Shown: in pieces, positions 25,521 through 34,997 of the stretch | Numbering within the stretch: the first letter of the stretch is position 1 | Layout: every line of letters starts with the position of its first letter | The notes under the pieces: model-generated | The model's database searches: none | What the model saw: the letters and a program-made list of their open reading frames with translations, nothing else | What the model was told of the DNA's origin: nothing | Source: DATKMS01 sp041497995 | Lineage (GTDB): Bacteria > Desulfobacterota > Binatia > HRBIN30 | Assembly (NCBI GenBank): GCA_041497995.1 | Contig: JBGQHM010000001.1 | Location: forward strand, 1-61,470 | DNA length: 61,470 bases | Direction: 5' to 3' | Translations under genes and position numbers: made by a program

Positions 25521-26252
25521 ATGCTCATTCGGGGCTCGGGCGAGGCAACCAGAGTGATTGAACTGAAAGAAGGGGCGGAGGTGCTCGAGTATCAGGCAAG
25601 CGACGAGTATCTACTCACCCCAGGGCCCGAGGCGGACGCCCAACCTCTTCACCTTGACGATCGGGTTCAAGGGCTTCTGCTTGAGTACGTTCACGAGTTC
25701 CGGCAGCAGCAAGTCCTCGTGACTGGGGAGGCGCCGCGTCGAGCATCCCGTAGAGTCTACTGGGCCGTGGGGAGTCTCAGCGTGATCCTGGTGGCGGCAT
25801 TGGCGGTGGTGCTGCTGCAACCGGAGAGCGAAGCGGAGCGATCCGCAAGGCTCCATAACGCGAAGCTTTGTGGGGAACGTCAGACGGTAGTCATGCGCGC
25901 CATTGGGCGCTACACCCGCGACCACAGTCGGCCTCCGGAGAACCTCGAGGCCCTACGGCCCGGCTATCTCGCCGAGCCACCCGTTGATCCTGCCTCGGGT
26001 CTTCCGTACCGCTACTCCGCGCGGGGAGACGTCATTGGGCTCTCTTGCCCGAATCATCTGCTCGCACAGCAGCCGAGTCTGCAGGCGGACACGGCCGGCA
26101 CACGAGCGGGGCGCCGTGCTCCGGCCACCCCAGCAGCCGCCCGCCAACTGCGCGAAGGGCCTTCGGCGCGATCTGGCAGCCGGGAGTACTACGAAAGTTG
26201 TAGGTTAGCGCGCTGCCAGGCCCGGGAAATCGTACCTTTTGCCGATGGTTGA
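25521..26252 (+). CDS. Membrane-anchored protein with pseudopilin-G-like globular domain
   Basis: About 243 residues from ATG 25521; the frame is open to 25290 and the true start is uncertain. An N-terminal soluble segment (VIELKEGAEVLEYQASDEYLL) precedes one membrane helix (VYWAVGSLSVILVAALAVVLL). A periplasmic part follows: MRAIGRYTRDHSRPPENLEALRPGYLAEPPVDPASGLPYRY. That last motif is shared with GspG/type II pseudopilin globular domains, yet the protein lacks a prepilin cleavage site. The C-terminal ~50 residues are Ala/Arg-rich. It heads a run of minor pilin genes on the same strand and is presumably part of that pilus or secretion system. Confidence 0.55.
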   Translation: MLIRGSGEATRVIELKEGAEVLEYQASDEYLLTPGPEADAQPLHLDDRVQGLLLEYVHEFRQQQVLVTGEAPRRASRRVYWAVGSLSVILVAALAVVLLQPESEAERSARLHNAKLCGERQTVVMRAIGRYTRDHSRPPENLEALRPGYLAEPPVDPASGLPYRYSARGDVIGLSCPNHLLAQQPSLQADTAGTRAGRRAPATPAAARQLREGPSARSGSREYYESCRLARCQAREIVPFADG

Positions 26253-26297
26253 GCTGCGCCGCGTGACGTACCCTGACTGCAGCAGGACTGACAGTCG

Positions 26298-26810
26298 ATG
26301 ACACCATCCGCAGCGCGTTCCCGGCCTCTGGCGCCACGGCGGCGCATTGGATTTGTCCGGGAGGCCGCCTCTCGTGGGTACAGCTTGCTCGAACTGTTGG
26401 TTACCATGGCGGTTCTTGCCATTTTGACCGGTACCGCGTTCCTCGGGTATCGCTCCAACCGGCTGCAGATCAACAATGCCCAACGCCTCGTCATGGGCAC
26501 TCTCCGCGGCGCCCGGGCCAGCGCGATCAGCAAGAGTGTACACTTTACCGTCGAGTTTGCCGCCAGTGACCGCCTCCTCGTGCAGCGCATGGTGCACGAC
26601 GACAGCGGCTGGCATGTCGACGCCACGAGTGTGCGCACGGTGCCGATCCCCGCACCAGCGTACGTGTCGTCAACCGCTGTGGGCACTCGGGTGGAGTTCG
26701 ACAGCCGTGGCGTCGCGGTCAACCTGTCAGCACCGCAGCAGATCGAGCTGCGCGACTCGTTTGGGGTGAGCAAGTCGCTCCAGGCGTGGCCGTCTGGAGA
26801 GATCCAATGA
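26298..26810 (+). CDS. GspH/FimT-like minor (pseudo)pilin
   Basis: 170 residues. A prepilin leader ends at G, followed by YSLLELLVTMAVLAILTGTAF with Glu at +5, the type IV prepilin peptidase site and N-terminal helix. Downstream, AQRLVMGTLRGARASAISKSVHFTVEF is typical of the GspH/FimT family. It would be an inner-membrane subunit that primes pilus or pseudopilus assembly. The leader is long (about 27 residues). The stop overlaps the next ATG (ATGA at 26807-26810). Confidence 0.85.
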   Translation: MTPSAARSRPLAPRRRIGFVREAASRGYSLLELLVTMAVLAILTGTAFLGYRSNRLQINNAQRLVMGTLRGARASAISKSVHFTVEFAASDRLLVQRMVHDDSGWHVDATSVRTVPIPAPAYVSSTAVGTRVEFDSRGVAVNLSAPQQIELRDSFGVSKSLQAWPSGEIQ

Positions 26811-27211
26811 ATCGGAGTGCCGAGCGCCCTCGTCGAGTCGCTCGTAACCAGCGGGGCACGACACTGATCGAGTGCGTTGTGGCGATCGTGTTGTTCGCGA
26901 TCGCCGCGGCGGCCATCGGCGACTTGCTGACGGAGCAGATCCGGATGCAACGCAGCAACGGGACAACGAGCACGGCGATCTCTGTGGCAGCAGGCGAACT
27001 CGAGGACGTTCGCACCCTGAACTATGCCAATATGGCCAACCGCTCGTCGACCACCGTCGTCGACGGCGTCACCTACAACCTCGAAACCAGCGTCGCAGCG
27101 AATGCGCCCCAAAAGAACATGAAGACCGTTCACACCACGGTGGTTTGGACCGAACCCACGGGCGCCAAGAGCTACACGCTGCATTCGATCTATACCGATG
27201 TCACGCACTGA
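26807..27211 (+). CDS. PilV-like minor pilin
   Basis: 134 residues. The leader ends NQRG and is followed by TTLIECVVAIVLFAIAAAAIG with Glu at +5. The globular part contains AAGELEDVRTLNYANM and VDGVTYNLETSV, the usual PilV arrangement (AEDRMEQLRA-like helix, then strands). The ATG overlaps the stop of the FimT-like gene, and its own end overlaps the PilW-like start by 14 bp, so the minor pilins form one operon. Confidence 0.85.
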   Translation: MNRSAERPRRVARNQRGTTLIECVVAIVLFAIAAAAIGDLLTEQIRMQRSNGTTSTAISVAAGELEDVRTLNYANMANRSSTTVVDGVTYNLETSVAANAPQKNMKTVHTTVVWTEPTGAKSYTLHSIYTDVTH

Positions 27212-28031
27212 AGCCGGCCTCTCGCTCGTCGAGCTGCTTGTCACCATCGCGCTCATCTCTTTGGTGCTCGGCGCCGCCGGCGGCCTGGTGGCCGTGGCAC
27301 GTCCGAGCATCAAGCAGCAGATTGTCCGCATCGAGACGACACAGGCGCTGCGCGCTACGCTGGATACCCTGGCGCGCGACCTCCGCCTGGGCGGGGCGTG
27401 TTTGCCAACGAATGGGACCTTCGTCGCCTTGTCGGGCAGCGATGCAGGTGTGACCGACCGCATTGTTACCCGCCATGGCGTGGTGCGATCGGATCTCACC
27501 TGCGTGCGTACGGCCCTGCGCACTGACCTGCCTGCCAACGGCACTGACCTCGCCGTCGACTCCGCCGCTGGGTTCGCGGCCGGCATGTGGATCTACATCC
27601 GCCACCCCAACGGCACCGGCGAGTTCTTCAGTATCACCAACGCACAAGCGGCCGCGCGAACCTTGCAGAAGAGTACCGCGCTGTCGAAGGACTACCCGAT
27701 ATCCAGCGGTGTCTACGCCGTTGACGAACGCACGTACGCGATCGACACATCGGACCCAACTATGCCAACGTTCACGGTTGCCACGAACGGCGGGCCCGCG
27801 CTCCCGTTCGCATCCGGAGTGGAAGCGTTGAACATCCAGTATCAGCTGGCGCGCAATTGTCCCTCCTGCGACGTTGTCGACCTCCCTGTCAACGACGGCG
27901 AGTGGATGCTGGTAACCGAGATCAACGTCGGCGTTACGGTGCGCTCGCGCGTTGCAGACGCCCAGGGACAGTTCTTCCGGCGCACCGGCCGAATCAAAGC
28001 GAAGCCCCGCAATCTGCTGCCACGCGCATAA
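27198..28031 (+). CDS. PilW-like minor pilin
   Basis: 277 residues. A short leader MSRTEAG precedes LSLVELLVTIALISLVLGAAGG with Glu at +5. A helix, IKQQIVRIETTQALRATLDTLARDLRLGG, is followed by a large beta-rich domain including AGMWIYIRHPNGTGEFFSIT, as in PilW proteins. It likely sits at the pilus tip with PilV and PilX to initiate polymerisation. Confidence 0.85.
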   Translation: MSRTEAGLSLVELLVTIALISLVLGAAGGLVAVARPSIKQQIVRIETTQALRATLDTLARDLRLGGACLPTNGTFVALSGSDAGVTDRIVTRHGVVRSDLTCVRTALRTDLPANGTDLAVDSAAGFAAGMWIYIRHPNGTGEFFSITNAQAAARTLQKSTALSKDYPISSGVYAVDERTYAIDTSDPTMPTFTVATNGGPALPFASGVEALNIQYQLARNCPSCDVVDLPVNDGEWMLVTEINVGVTVRSRVADAQGQFFRRTGRIKAKPRNLLPRA

Positions 28032-28077
28032 ACCCGATGCAGCCGACGAGCAGATCACGCGCAAGGGTTGCTTCAGC

Positions 28078-30147
28078 ATGACTCCATCATCTCGCAACAA
28101 TCAAGCAGGGGTGGCACTCATCACGGTGCTGTTGGTTTTATCGCTCATTATGGTCATGGCGGTCTCCTTGACCACCTCCATCCTTTCGGACACCACCCTC
28201 CGGGGCGCCTTCGCTCGGGTTACCACCGGCTTCTACGCCGCCGAGTCCGGCGTGAACCACGGCATGGGCACCTACCGCAACATCTTTCTCAACTTTCGGG
28301 TGCCGAGCGGATCCGACCTCCTACCTACCAGCCTCACCCTCGGTAACCGCACGGTCACCTACGGCCTCACCGAGGTGCCGGGAAATCCGCAAACGATCGT
28401 GATCCCGGCCGGTCAACTCTTCGGCGGCCTCAACGCCATTCGGTACGCCTACACGGTGAAATCAGAAGCCATCTCCAACGGCGAGACCGAGGCCATCGTC
28501 GGGGCGCAGTTCGACGTGGACTACATCCCCCTGTTTCAGTTCGTCGCCTTCTATACGAACGATCTGGAGATCGAACCAGGCCCAGTTATGCGCTTGCATG
28601 GACGCGTCCACACCAACGGAAACCTCTACCTGAACGCCGGCGACCATCTGTACGTCGAGGACAAGCAGGGGGCCGGAGTCCCTGCCAACCAGGCCATTAC
28701 CACGGTGACGGTGTCCGCCAAGGGGGACGTCTACCGCGGGCGCAAGGACACCACCGATTGCACCGGTGTCGTCACGGTTGACGCGTTGCAGGACCTCGTG
28801 GCGCCGTCACCGGATCTCGATCCCCTCGATTTGGGTTGCGGTGCTGGTGGTACGCGCAAAGTGCCGGCAGCAGAGCTGGCGGCCTGGAAGGGGAGTCTGC
28901 TCGGCAACACGCGCGACCTTGCCGTCCCGAAACCGGACGTGACTGCCAAGGGTGGGGTCTTCTGGACGAACGCAGACCTGCGGATCGTGCTGCGGCTCAA
29001 CGCGAACGACAATCTGCCCGCTGGCCCCAACCTGCCCCATACGATCGAGGTCCAGGACGCTAGCGGCAATCGCAACGCGGCGCAGACCGCGGCCCTGCAC
29101 AACTTCATGACGGACGCCGTCTGGAATACGGCCAACAGCTCTCTGCCCGGAACCATGCCCGTTTTCTACACCGACATACCGACGGGGGCCGGTGGCTGCA
29201 CCTGCACGAACGCCAACGCGACCGCCTGCAACAACGGCGATCTTGTTTGCTACAATCCACCCTTCGCCAGCAACGGGCGCGTCTACGCCACAAGCATGGG
29301 CCCTGCGCTCGGCACCTTCGATCTCGACTACCGTCGCGGCGGTTTCTACAACTGGCGCGAACACAAGTGGCTGTATCTTCTGAACATCAACCTGCACGAT
29401 CTGCTGCTGTGGAATCAATCCAATGGCACCCCGTTTTTTGACCCAGCCGACCTCACCGACGGCGGAGTTGTGATCTACGTCTCGGTACAGGGCCCGGATT
29501 CCGCCGTGGCCAACAATTACGGTGTGCGCGTTTTTGGCTCCGCTAATCTGCCGTTCCCGCCACCACCCGGGGGAGACCCAACCGGGTTGACGGTAGTGAC
29601 TGATCAAGCAGCGTATGTGACCGGTGACTACAACCGCGGCCCCGTCGGCGCGGGAGATCTGCCCAAGCAACCGGCCGCGGTGATCGCCGACAGCCTGAAC
29701 GTGCTGTCGAACCGTTATTTCAGCTCTGTCTCTACCTACACCTGCGGCGCAACCTTCTCGAACGACTGCCAGAGTAATCGTTCGCTCACCGATGCGTCCC
29801 GTCGCGGTGCCGATACCACTATCAATGCGGCGTTCCTGGCTGGCGTGGACACCACCCTGGTCGGCACCTACAACGGTGGCCTTGAGAACTATCCGCGCTT
29901 TCAGGAGGACTGGGGCGGTTTCGCCCTGGCGTACCGCGGGTCCTTCGTAAGCCTCGGCACCCCGGAGCGTGTGAACGGTATCTGGTGCGGGACCGGCGGC
30001 AGCAGCGTCAGTGGCTGCAACATCTACGTTCCGCCGGTTCGGAACTGGGATTACGACGCCGACTTCAACGATGTGAAGAACATCCCGCCACTGGCTCCCC
30101 GCTTCGTCTCCGTCGAGCAAGTCTTGTTCAGCCAGGACCTACAGTAG
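28078..30147 (+). CDS. PilX-like large minor pilin/tip protein
   Basis: 689 residues from ATG 28078, chosen because the prepilin leader MTPSSRNNQAG starts there; the frame is open to 27952. The mature helix VALITVLLVLSLIMVMAVSLTTSIL lacks the Glu at +5, as PilX/GspK-type initiators do, and FYAAESGVNHGMGTYRN is the PilX signature. The ~600-residue remainder is beta-rich, with MRLHGRVHTNGNLYLNAGDHLYV, several Cys pairs (GCTCTNANATAC) and Tyr/Asn/Gly-rich loops. It is much longer than classic PilX (~200 aa), so it may double as an adhesive tip in the absence of a PilY1 gene here. Confidence 0.8.
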   Translation: MTPSSRNNQAGVALITVLLVLSLIMVMAVSLTTSILSDTTLRGAFARVTTGFYAAESGVNHGMGTYRNIFLNFRVPSGSDLLPTSLTLGNRTVTYGLTEVPGNPQTIVIPAGQLFGGLNAIRYAYTVKSEAISNGETEAIVGAQFDVDYIPLFQFVAFYTNDLEIEPGPVMRLHGRVHTNGNLYLNAGDHLYVEDKQGAGVPANQAITTVTVSAKGDVYRGRKDTTDCTGVVTVDALQDLVAPSPDLDPLDLGCGAGGTRKVPAAELAAWKGSLLGNTRDLAVPKPDVTAKGGVFWTNADLRIVLRLNANDNLPAGPNLPHTIEVQDASGNRNAAQTAALHNFMTDAVWNTANSSLPGTMPVFYTDIPTGAGGCTCTNANATACNNGDLVCYNPPFASNGRVYATSMGPALGTFDLDYRRGGFYNWREHKWLYLLNINLHDLLLWNQSNGTPFFDPADLTDGGVVIYVSVQGPDSAVANNYGVRVFGSANLPFPPPPGGDPTGLTVVTDQAAYVTGDYNRGPVGAGDLPKQPAAVIADSLNVLSNRYFSSVSTYTCGATFSNDCQSNRSLTDASRRGADTTINAAFLAGVDTTLVGTYNGGLENYPRFQEDWGGFALAYRGSFVSLGTPERVNGIWCGTGGSSVSGCNIYVPPVRNWDYDADFNDVKNIPPLAPRFVSVEQVLFSQDLQ

Positions 30148-30442
30148 ATTCGCTTCCATGGCACGAGCGCTGCCCGGAGCGGGCGCAGACAAGAACGGGC
30201 ATCGGGGCCGCACCCCAGACCGCGTTCGATATCGGCACCGACGGGATCTTGATCCGCAAGGCTCTGCGAGTTGGGGTGGTGGTTCGGTTTTCGGCTCCTC
30301 GATCGAGTCAGTGCGTCTCTTCCGCCTAGCGGACCCCGCGGCAGCCGCGGCGACATCGGCGTGTCGCGACGCGTCCGGAATTGTCGGCGGGCCCTGACAA
30401 CCCTCGCGCCTTTTCGTCACCAGGCATGCGCATGCACCCGGC
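30148..30442. other. Intergenic stretch before the GspE/PilB-like gene
   Basis: 295 bp with a small GCCGCGG-rich dyad near 30340-30355. I see no coding frame with protein-like composition and no clear promoter. Confidence 0.3.
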
Positions 30443-32908
30443 ATGCAACTTGCGGAGCGACTCGCGGGGTCGAGAACGAGAATGACGCACAAACAGGCGG
30501 CGGAGAATGGGTCGCTGTTGCGGTACTTGGCGCGAATAGCGCTCATCTCGAACGACATTGCGCAGCGCGCCGAAGCGGAGTTGGCGTGCCAGGAGAGTAG
30601 CGTGACGGCCATCGACTGGCTGGCGCGCAACGCTGGGGTCGGGGAGGACGCGGTGGCGGAGTCGCTGGCGCGGTCGCTGCGCTGGCCACTCGTCGACCTT
30701 GCCACCGTGGCGTTGGATCCGGCGGTGACCCGGCTGGTGCGCGAGGACCTCGCAACGCAGCACCAGATCGTCCCGCTGCGTGTGGAACAACACGGCCTCG
30801 TCATTGCCATGGCCAATCCGCTCGACCGCGGTGTCTTGCGCGACATCGAGTTTGCCACCGGCAAGCGGGTCCACGTGGTAGTCGCGACACAGACCGCAGT
30901 ACGCGACGCCTTAAGACACGCCTACCATCTCGACGATGCACTGAACGAATACTTGCGAGGGGTCCCCGAGGGAAGTGACTTCCACGTTGCAGAGCAGCGG
31001 GATGAACCGACGACCGACCTGTCCAACCTGATGCGCGAGAGCACGCTTGCGCCGGTGGTGAAGCTCCTCAACCTCATCCTCGTCGAAGGCGTGCGTGGAC
31101 GCGCCAGTGACATCCACATCGAAGCCGAGCCCACGGCCGTGCGGGTTCGCTATCGTATCGATGGCATTCTGGAAGAATCGCTGCGCTTGCCGAAATGGAT
31201 TCAGGATCCCCTCATCGCGCGCTGCAAGGTCCTCGCAAGGTTGGACATCACGGAACGACGCGTCCCGCAAGACGGCCGCATTCAGATGCGCTTCCGCGAA
31301 GGACTGGTCGATCTGCGCGTCTCTAGTCTGCCGACGCAGTTCGGCGAGAAGGTGACCATGCGCATTCTGGACCCGAGCAGCTCGCCCAGCGGGCTCGAGG
31401 CGTTCAAGCTGTCGCCGCGCGACCTGAAGGCCATCCGCCACGCGATTGTGCGGCCGGAGGGGATCATCCTGGTGACGGGCCCGACGGGGAGCGGCAAGAC
31501 GACCACGCTCTACGGCATGATTGCCGAGATCATCTCACCGACGCGCAACATCGTTACCATCGAAAACCCCATCGAGTACCAGATCGCCGGGATCAATCAG
31601 GTCGAGATCAACGAGAAGCAAGGGCTGACGTTCGCGCAGACGCTGCGTTCGATCCTGCGGCAAGACCCGGATGTGATCCTGGTGGGTGAGATCCGCGACA
31701 GCGAAACGGCGCAGATCGCGCTGCGCGCCGCGCAGACCGGTCACCTGGTGCTGAGCACGCTGCACACCAACGATGCGGTGTCGACCATCAACCGACTGCT
31801 CGATCTCGGCATTGAACCATACATGCTGGCGTCGTCCCTCAATTTGATCCTGGCGCAGCGGCTGGTGCGCCGGATCTGTGAGGCGTGCGCGGAGCCGTAC
31901 GAGCCTGAAGCCGAAAGCCTGCGCGCATTGCAGATCGGTACCGTGCTGCAGCCGCTCCGACGCGGTCGCGGCTGTCCGGCGTGCCGCAAGACCGGCTGGG
32001 CCGGGCGCCTCGGGGTGTATGAGGTCCTGCCGATCACACCGGCGATGGGAAAGCTCATCGAAACCAAGGCGAGGGAGAGTGCGCTGCGCATGCAGGCGCG
32101 CACCGACGGCACGAAGTTCCTGGCAGAACACGCCGCGGCGCGCGTCTCCGCCGGCCTGACCACCGCCGAGGAAGTGTTGCGTGTCGTTGACGTTGCCGCC
32201 GAGGCGCCGCGCTGCCCGGCGTGCGACCGCGAGGTCGAGGAGAACTTCACGGTCTGTCCGCATTGCGCGACGGTTCTGCAGTGCAACTGTTCGAGCTGCT
32301 CCATGCGGCTGCAGAAGGAGTGGCAGATCTGTCCGTACTGCGGTGCCCCCGCGAACCACGCGGCCGCCCCGGCGGCCGTCCCTTCACCCATGGCGGCGCC
32401 TCCCAGGGGCGCCGCTCCTCCCGCCGCAGCCGAACCCCGTCGCTACCGTGCGTTGGTGGTCGACGACCATGAGGATATGCGCCGGCTGATCAAGTTCACC
32501 TTGGACCACAGTGAGCTGCCGATCACGATGATCGGTGCCGCCAACGGCGCCGAGGCGCTCGAGGCGGCGCAGGCCGAGCCGCCCGATCTGATTCTTCTCG
32601 ACATCATGATGCCCGGTATGGACGGGTTCCAGGTATGCGAGCAGCTGCGCGCCAACGTCCGTACGGCCTTCATTCCCATCCTCATGCTCACCGCGCGTGA
32701 CGATCCGGGTAGTCGTGCCCGCGGCTTCATGGCCGGCACCGACGACTACGTCAGCAAGCCGTTCGCGCGCGCCGAGCTGTTGGCGCGCGTACGCCGCCTG
32801 CTCGAACGCACGTACGGAACATTCTTGCCCAAGGTGCCCGAGCCCGAGCCGGCACCTGCGCCCGCGGCAGACGCTGCGGGCGAGGGGCGACCCGCCGCCC
32901 TTCACTGA
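30443..32908 (+). CDS. GspE/PilB-type secretion ATPase fused to zinc ribbon and response-regulator receiver
   Basis: 821 residues; ATG 30482 is an alternative start. An N-terminal MshE-like domain (LARIALISNDIAQRAEAEL ... SLRWPLVDLATVALDP) is followed by the hexameric ATPase: SDIHIEAEPTAVRVRYRIDG, Walker A GPTGSGKTTTLYG near 345, RSILRQDPDVILVGEIRD (Walker B), QTGHLVLSTLHTN, and a CxxC...CxxC zinc site (CEACAEPYEP ... CPACRKTGW). Residues ~588-640 hold three more CxxC pairs (CPACD, CPHC, CSSC, CPYC), a double zinc ribbon. Residues ~668-785 are a receiver domain: VVDDHEDMRR, phospho-Asp in LILLDIMMPGMDG near 719, and Lys in YVSKPF. The ATPase powers pilus extension or type II secretion; the receiver suggests phosphorylation control. 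Confidence 0.9.
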   Translation: MQLAERLAGSRTRMTHKQAAENGSLLRYLARIALISNDIAQRAEAELACQESSVTAIDWLARNAGVGEDAVAESLARSLRWPLVDLATVALDPAVTRLVREDLATQHQIVPLRVEQHGLVIAMANPLDRGVLRDIEFATGKRVHVVVATQTAVRDALRHAYHLDDALNEYLRGVPEGSDFHVAEQRDEPTTDLSNLMRESTLAPVVKLLNLILVEGVRGRASDIHIEAEPTAVRVRYRIDGILEESLRLPKWIQDPLIARCKVLARLDITERRVPQDGRIQMRFREGLVDLRVSSLPTQFGEKVTMRILDPSSSPSGLEAFKLSPRDLKAIRHAIVRPEGIILVTGPTGSGKTTTLYGMIAEIISPTRNIVTIENPIEYQIAGINQVEINEKQGLTFAQTLRSILRQDPDVILVGEIRDSETAQIALRAAQTGHLVLSTLHTNDAVSTINRLLDLGIEPYMLASSLNLILAQRLVRRICEACAEPYEPEAESLRALQIGTVLQPLRRGRGCPACRKTGWAGRLGVYEVLPITPAMGKLIETKARESALRMQARTDGTKFLAEHAAARVSAGLTTAEEVLRVVDVAAEAPRCPACDREVEENFTVCPHCATVLQCNCSSCSMRLQKEWQICPYCGAPANHAAAPAAVPSPMAAPPRGAAPPAAAEPRRYRALVVDDHEDMRRLIKFTLDHSELPITMIGAANGAEALEAAQAEPPDLILLDIMMPGMDGFQVCEQLRANVRTAFIPILMLTARDDPGSRARGFMAGTDDYVSKPFARAELLARVRRLLERTYGTFLPKVPEPEPAPAPAADAAGEGRPAALH

Positions 32909-32984
32909 GGCGAGACCGGGGGACGCGCAATGGCACCCCACCGCGTCATGCAACTCCTTGCCACGACGGCGGGAGTACGCGCGC

Positions 32985-34997
32985 TTACTCCGCAGAGCCG
33001 TTGCACGGCAGGTCGACGTTGAACATCGTGCCGCGCGGAGTGAGGCGCACACAGTCGATGCTGCCGCGGGGCGCCAGCACGATTTGCCGCGCGACGGCAA
33101 GGCCGATGCCGGAGCCGTTCGGCTTGGTGGTCTCGAACAGGCGAAACACCTGCATGGTCTCGGGAATGCCCGGCCCGGTGTCGGTGACCGAGATGCGCAC
33201 CGCTTGTGGTCCAGGACGCGTGACGTCGATGTCCACGCGGCCGGGACCCCGATCAATCGCTTCGATGGCATTCTTTACCAGATTGTCGAAGACGCGGTGC
33301 AGCTTCTCCTCATCCGCCGTCAGCAGCGGCACGTGCGATGGTGTGGCGAAGTCGATGTCGATCGCCCGCGCCGCCGCTACGGGTTCCCAGAGGTCGACGA
33401 TCCGTTGCAGGAAACGGCGGAGGTCGACGGCCGTCACGTGAAGCCGCTGCTCGCGCGAAAACTCCATGAACTCTTTGGTGAGCGAGTCGAGGCGACGTAC
33501 TTCGGCGAGGATGCTCTCCACGCCCTTGACGACCGTGCTGATGGGTTGGTTGCCGTCGCGGCCGGCGCGCCGCAGGATGAGCTGCGCTTGCATGGACACT
33601 CCCGTCAGCGGGTTGCCCAGGTCGTGTACGATCTGTGCGGTGATAGCGCCGATGTCCGCCAGCCGCTCACGCTGCTGTGTCGCCTTCTGCAGCTCCCGCA
33701 ACTCAGCTTCCGCCCGCCTCCGTTCGATGAAGTCACCGATCTGGCGACCGAGGGCATCGAGCGTCTCCAACCAATCGGGCTCCGGCCTGCGGCGCTGGCG
33801 GCCGAAGAACACCGAGACGCCGATGATGGTGGTGTCCGTCCGTATCGGGAAGGCGAAGGCACCATGCAGTCCGAGCTGCGCGGCGGCGGTGAACCGGCTG
33901 AAGCACGCGGACGCCTCAACATCCGGAATCCACGCCGGCTCGCCGGTCGCCCACGCGTGACCGGGTAAGCCGCTCCCCGCAGCGAAGGTGATGGGCTGAC
34001 TCAGCGCGACGAAATGGGTCGTGTCGATGGACGCCACATTCCACGCGGCACTCCAGCGCAAAGCACCGGCGGTCGTGTCGACCAGCCACAGCTCGCCAAG
34101 CTCCCAACCGATAGCCTCGCCGATGGCCTGGAGCAGCCGTGGGCCGGCGTCGGCGAGTGACGGCGAAGCCGCCAGTACCCGCGTCGTGGCGTATTGGAGA
34201 GCGATCCGCATCTCCGAACGCTTGCGCACCGTGATGTCGCGTATGAGTCCGGCAAACAACCTGCGGTCGCCGAGAGCGACCTCGCTGACGGCGAGATCCA
34301 TCGGAAACGTCGTGCCGTCCTGGCGCTGGCCGACGACCTCGCGGCCGATACCGATAATCCGCTTCACACCGGTCTGCAGATAGTGGGCGACGTAGTCATC
34401 GTGCTGCTCGCGATAGGGCAGTGGCATGAGGATGCTGACGTTGCGCCCCAACACTTCGGTAGCGGCGTAGCCGAACAGCCGCTCTGCAGCGGGGTTGAAG
34501 GACTGGATCAGCCCGCGCTCATCGATCGTGATGACGCCGTCGACCGCCGTCGTGACAATGGCACGATTGACCGCCTGACTCTCGCCGAGCGCCGCTTCGA
34601 CCTGGCGGCGCCCGCGTCGCACCTCGGCGTCCCGCAACTCGCGTTCGACGACACCGGCCAGTCGGTCGAGATGATCCTTCAGCAGGTAGTCCCGCGCGCC
34701 GGCGCGCATCGCGGCGACGGCGGCCTCTTCGCCGACGGTGCCGGCGAGCAGAATGACCGGCACGTCGTAGCCACCGTCATCCAGGAGCTGCAAGGCGGCG
34801 AGGCCGCTGAAGTGGGGCATCGAATAGTCCGATAGCACGATGTCGTAGCTCTTCTCACCGAGGGCTGCGAGCATTGCGTCCGCGGTCTCAACGCGTCGCC
34901 AGGTGACGTCGAAGCCGGCGCTCTGCAAAGCGCGCATGCTCAGCTCGGCGTCTTCGTCGGAATCATCGACGATCAGGACTTGTAGCGGCACACCCAT
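32985..34997 (-). CDS. Hybrid sensor histidine kinase (REC-PAS-GAF-HisKA-HATPase)
   Basis: 670 residues from ATG 34995-34997 (AGAGG upstream). Domains in order: receiver 1-120 (LIVDDSDEDAE, phospho-Asp 57 in IVLSDYSMPHF); PAS ~165-285 (ITIDERGLIQSFNPAAERLFGY); GAF ~300-450; HisKA with the phospho-His in AQIVHDLGNPLTGVSMQ near 458; HATPase ~550-668 (NLVKNAIEAID, DTGPGIP, GSGIGLAVARQI). No transmembrane segment is seen, so it is cytoplasmic. The N-terminal receiver makes it a relay node. It converges with the GspE-REC fusion gene (stops 77 bp apart), so it is a plausible partner of that receiver. Confidence 0.9.
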   Translation of the reverse strand: MGVPLQVLIVDDSDEDAELSMRALQSAGFDVTWRRVETADAMLAALGEKSYDIVLSDYSMPHFSGLAALQLLDDGGYDVPVILLAGTVGEEAAVAAMRAGARDYLLKDHLDRLAGVVERELRDAEVRRGRRQVEAALGESQAVNRAIVTTAVDGVITIDERGLIQSFNPAAERLFGYAATEVLGRNVSILMPLPYREQHDDYVAHYLQTGVKRIIGIGREVVGQRQDGTTFPMDLAVSEVALGDRRLFAGLIRDITVRKRSEMRIALQYATTRVLAASPSLADAGPRLLQAIGEAIGWELGELWLVDTTAGALRWSAAWNVASIDTTHFVALSQPITFAAGSGLPGHAWATGEPAWIPDVEASACFSRFTAAAQLGLHGAFAFPIRTDTTIIGVSVFFGRQRRRPEPDWLETLDALGRQIGDFIERRRAEAELRELQKATQQRERLADIGAITAQIVHDLGNPLTGVSMQAQLILRRAGRDGNQPISTVVKGVESILAEVRRLDSLTKEFMEFSREQRLHVTAVDLRRFLQRIVDLWEPVAAARAIDIDFATPSHVPLLTADEEKLHRVFDNLVKNAIEAIDRGPGRVDIDVTRPGPQAVRISVTDTGPGIPETMQVFRLFETTKPNGSGIGLAVARQIVLAPRGSIDCVRLTPRGTMFNVDLPCNGSAE

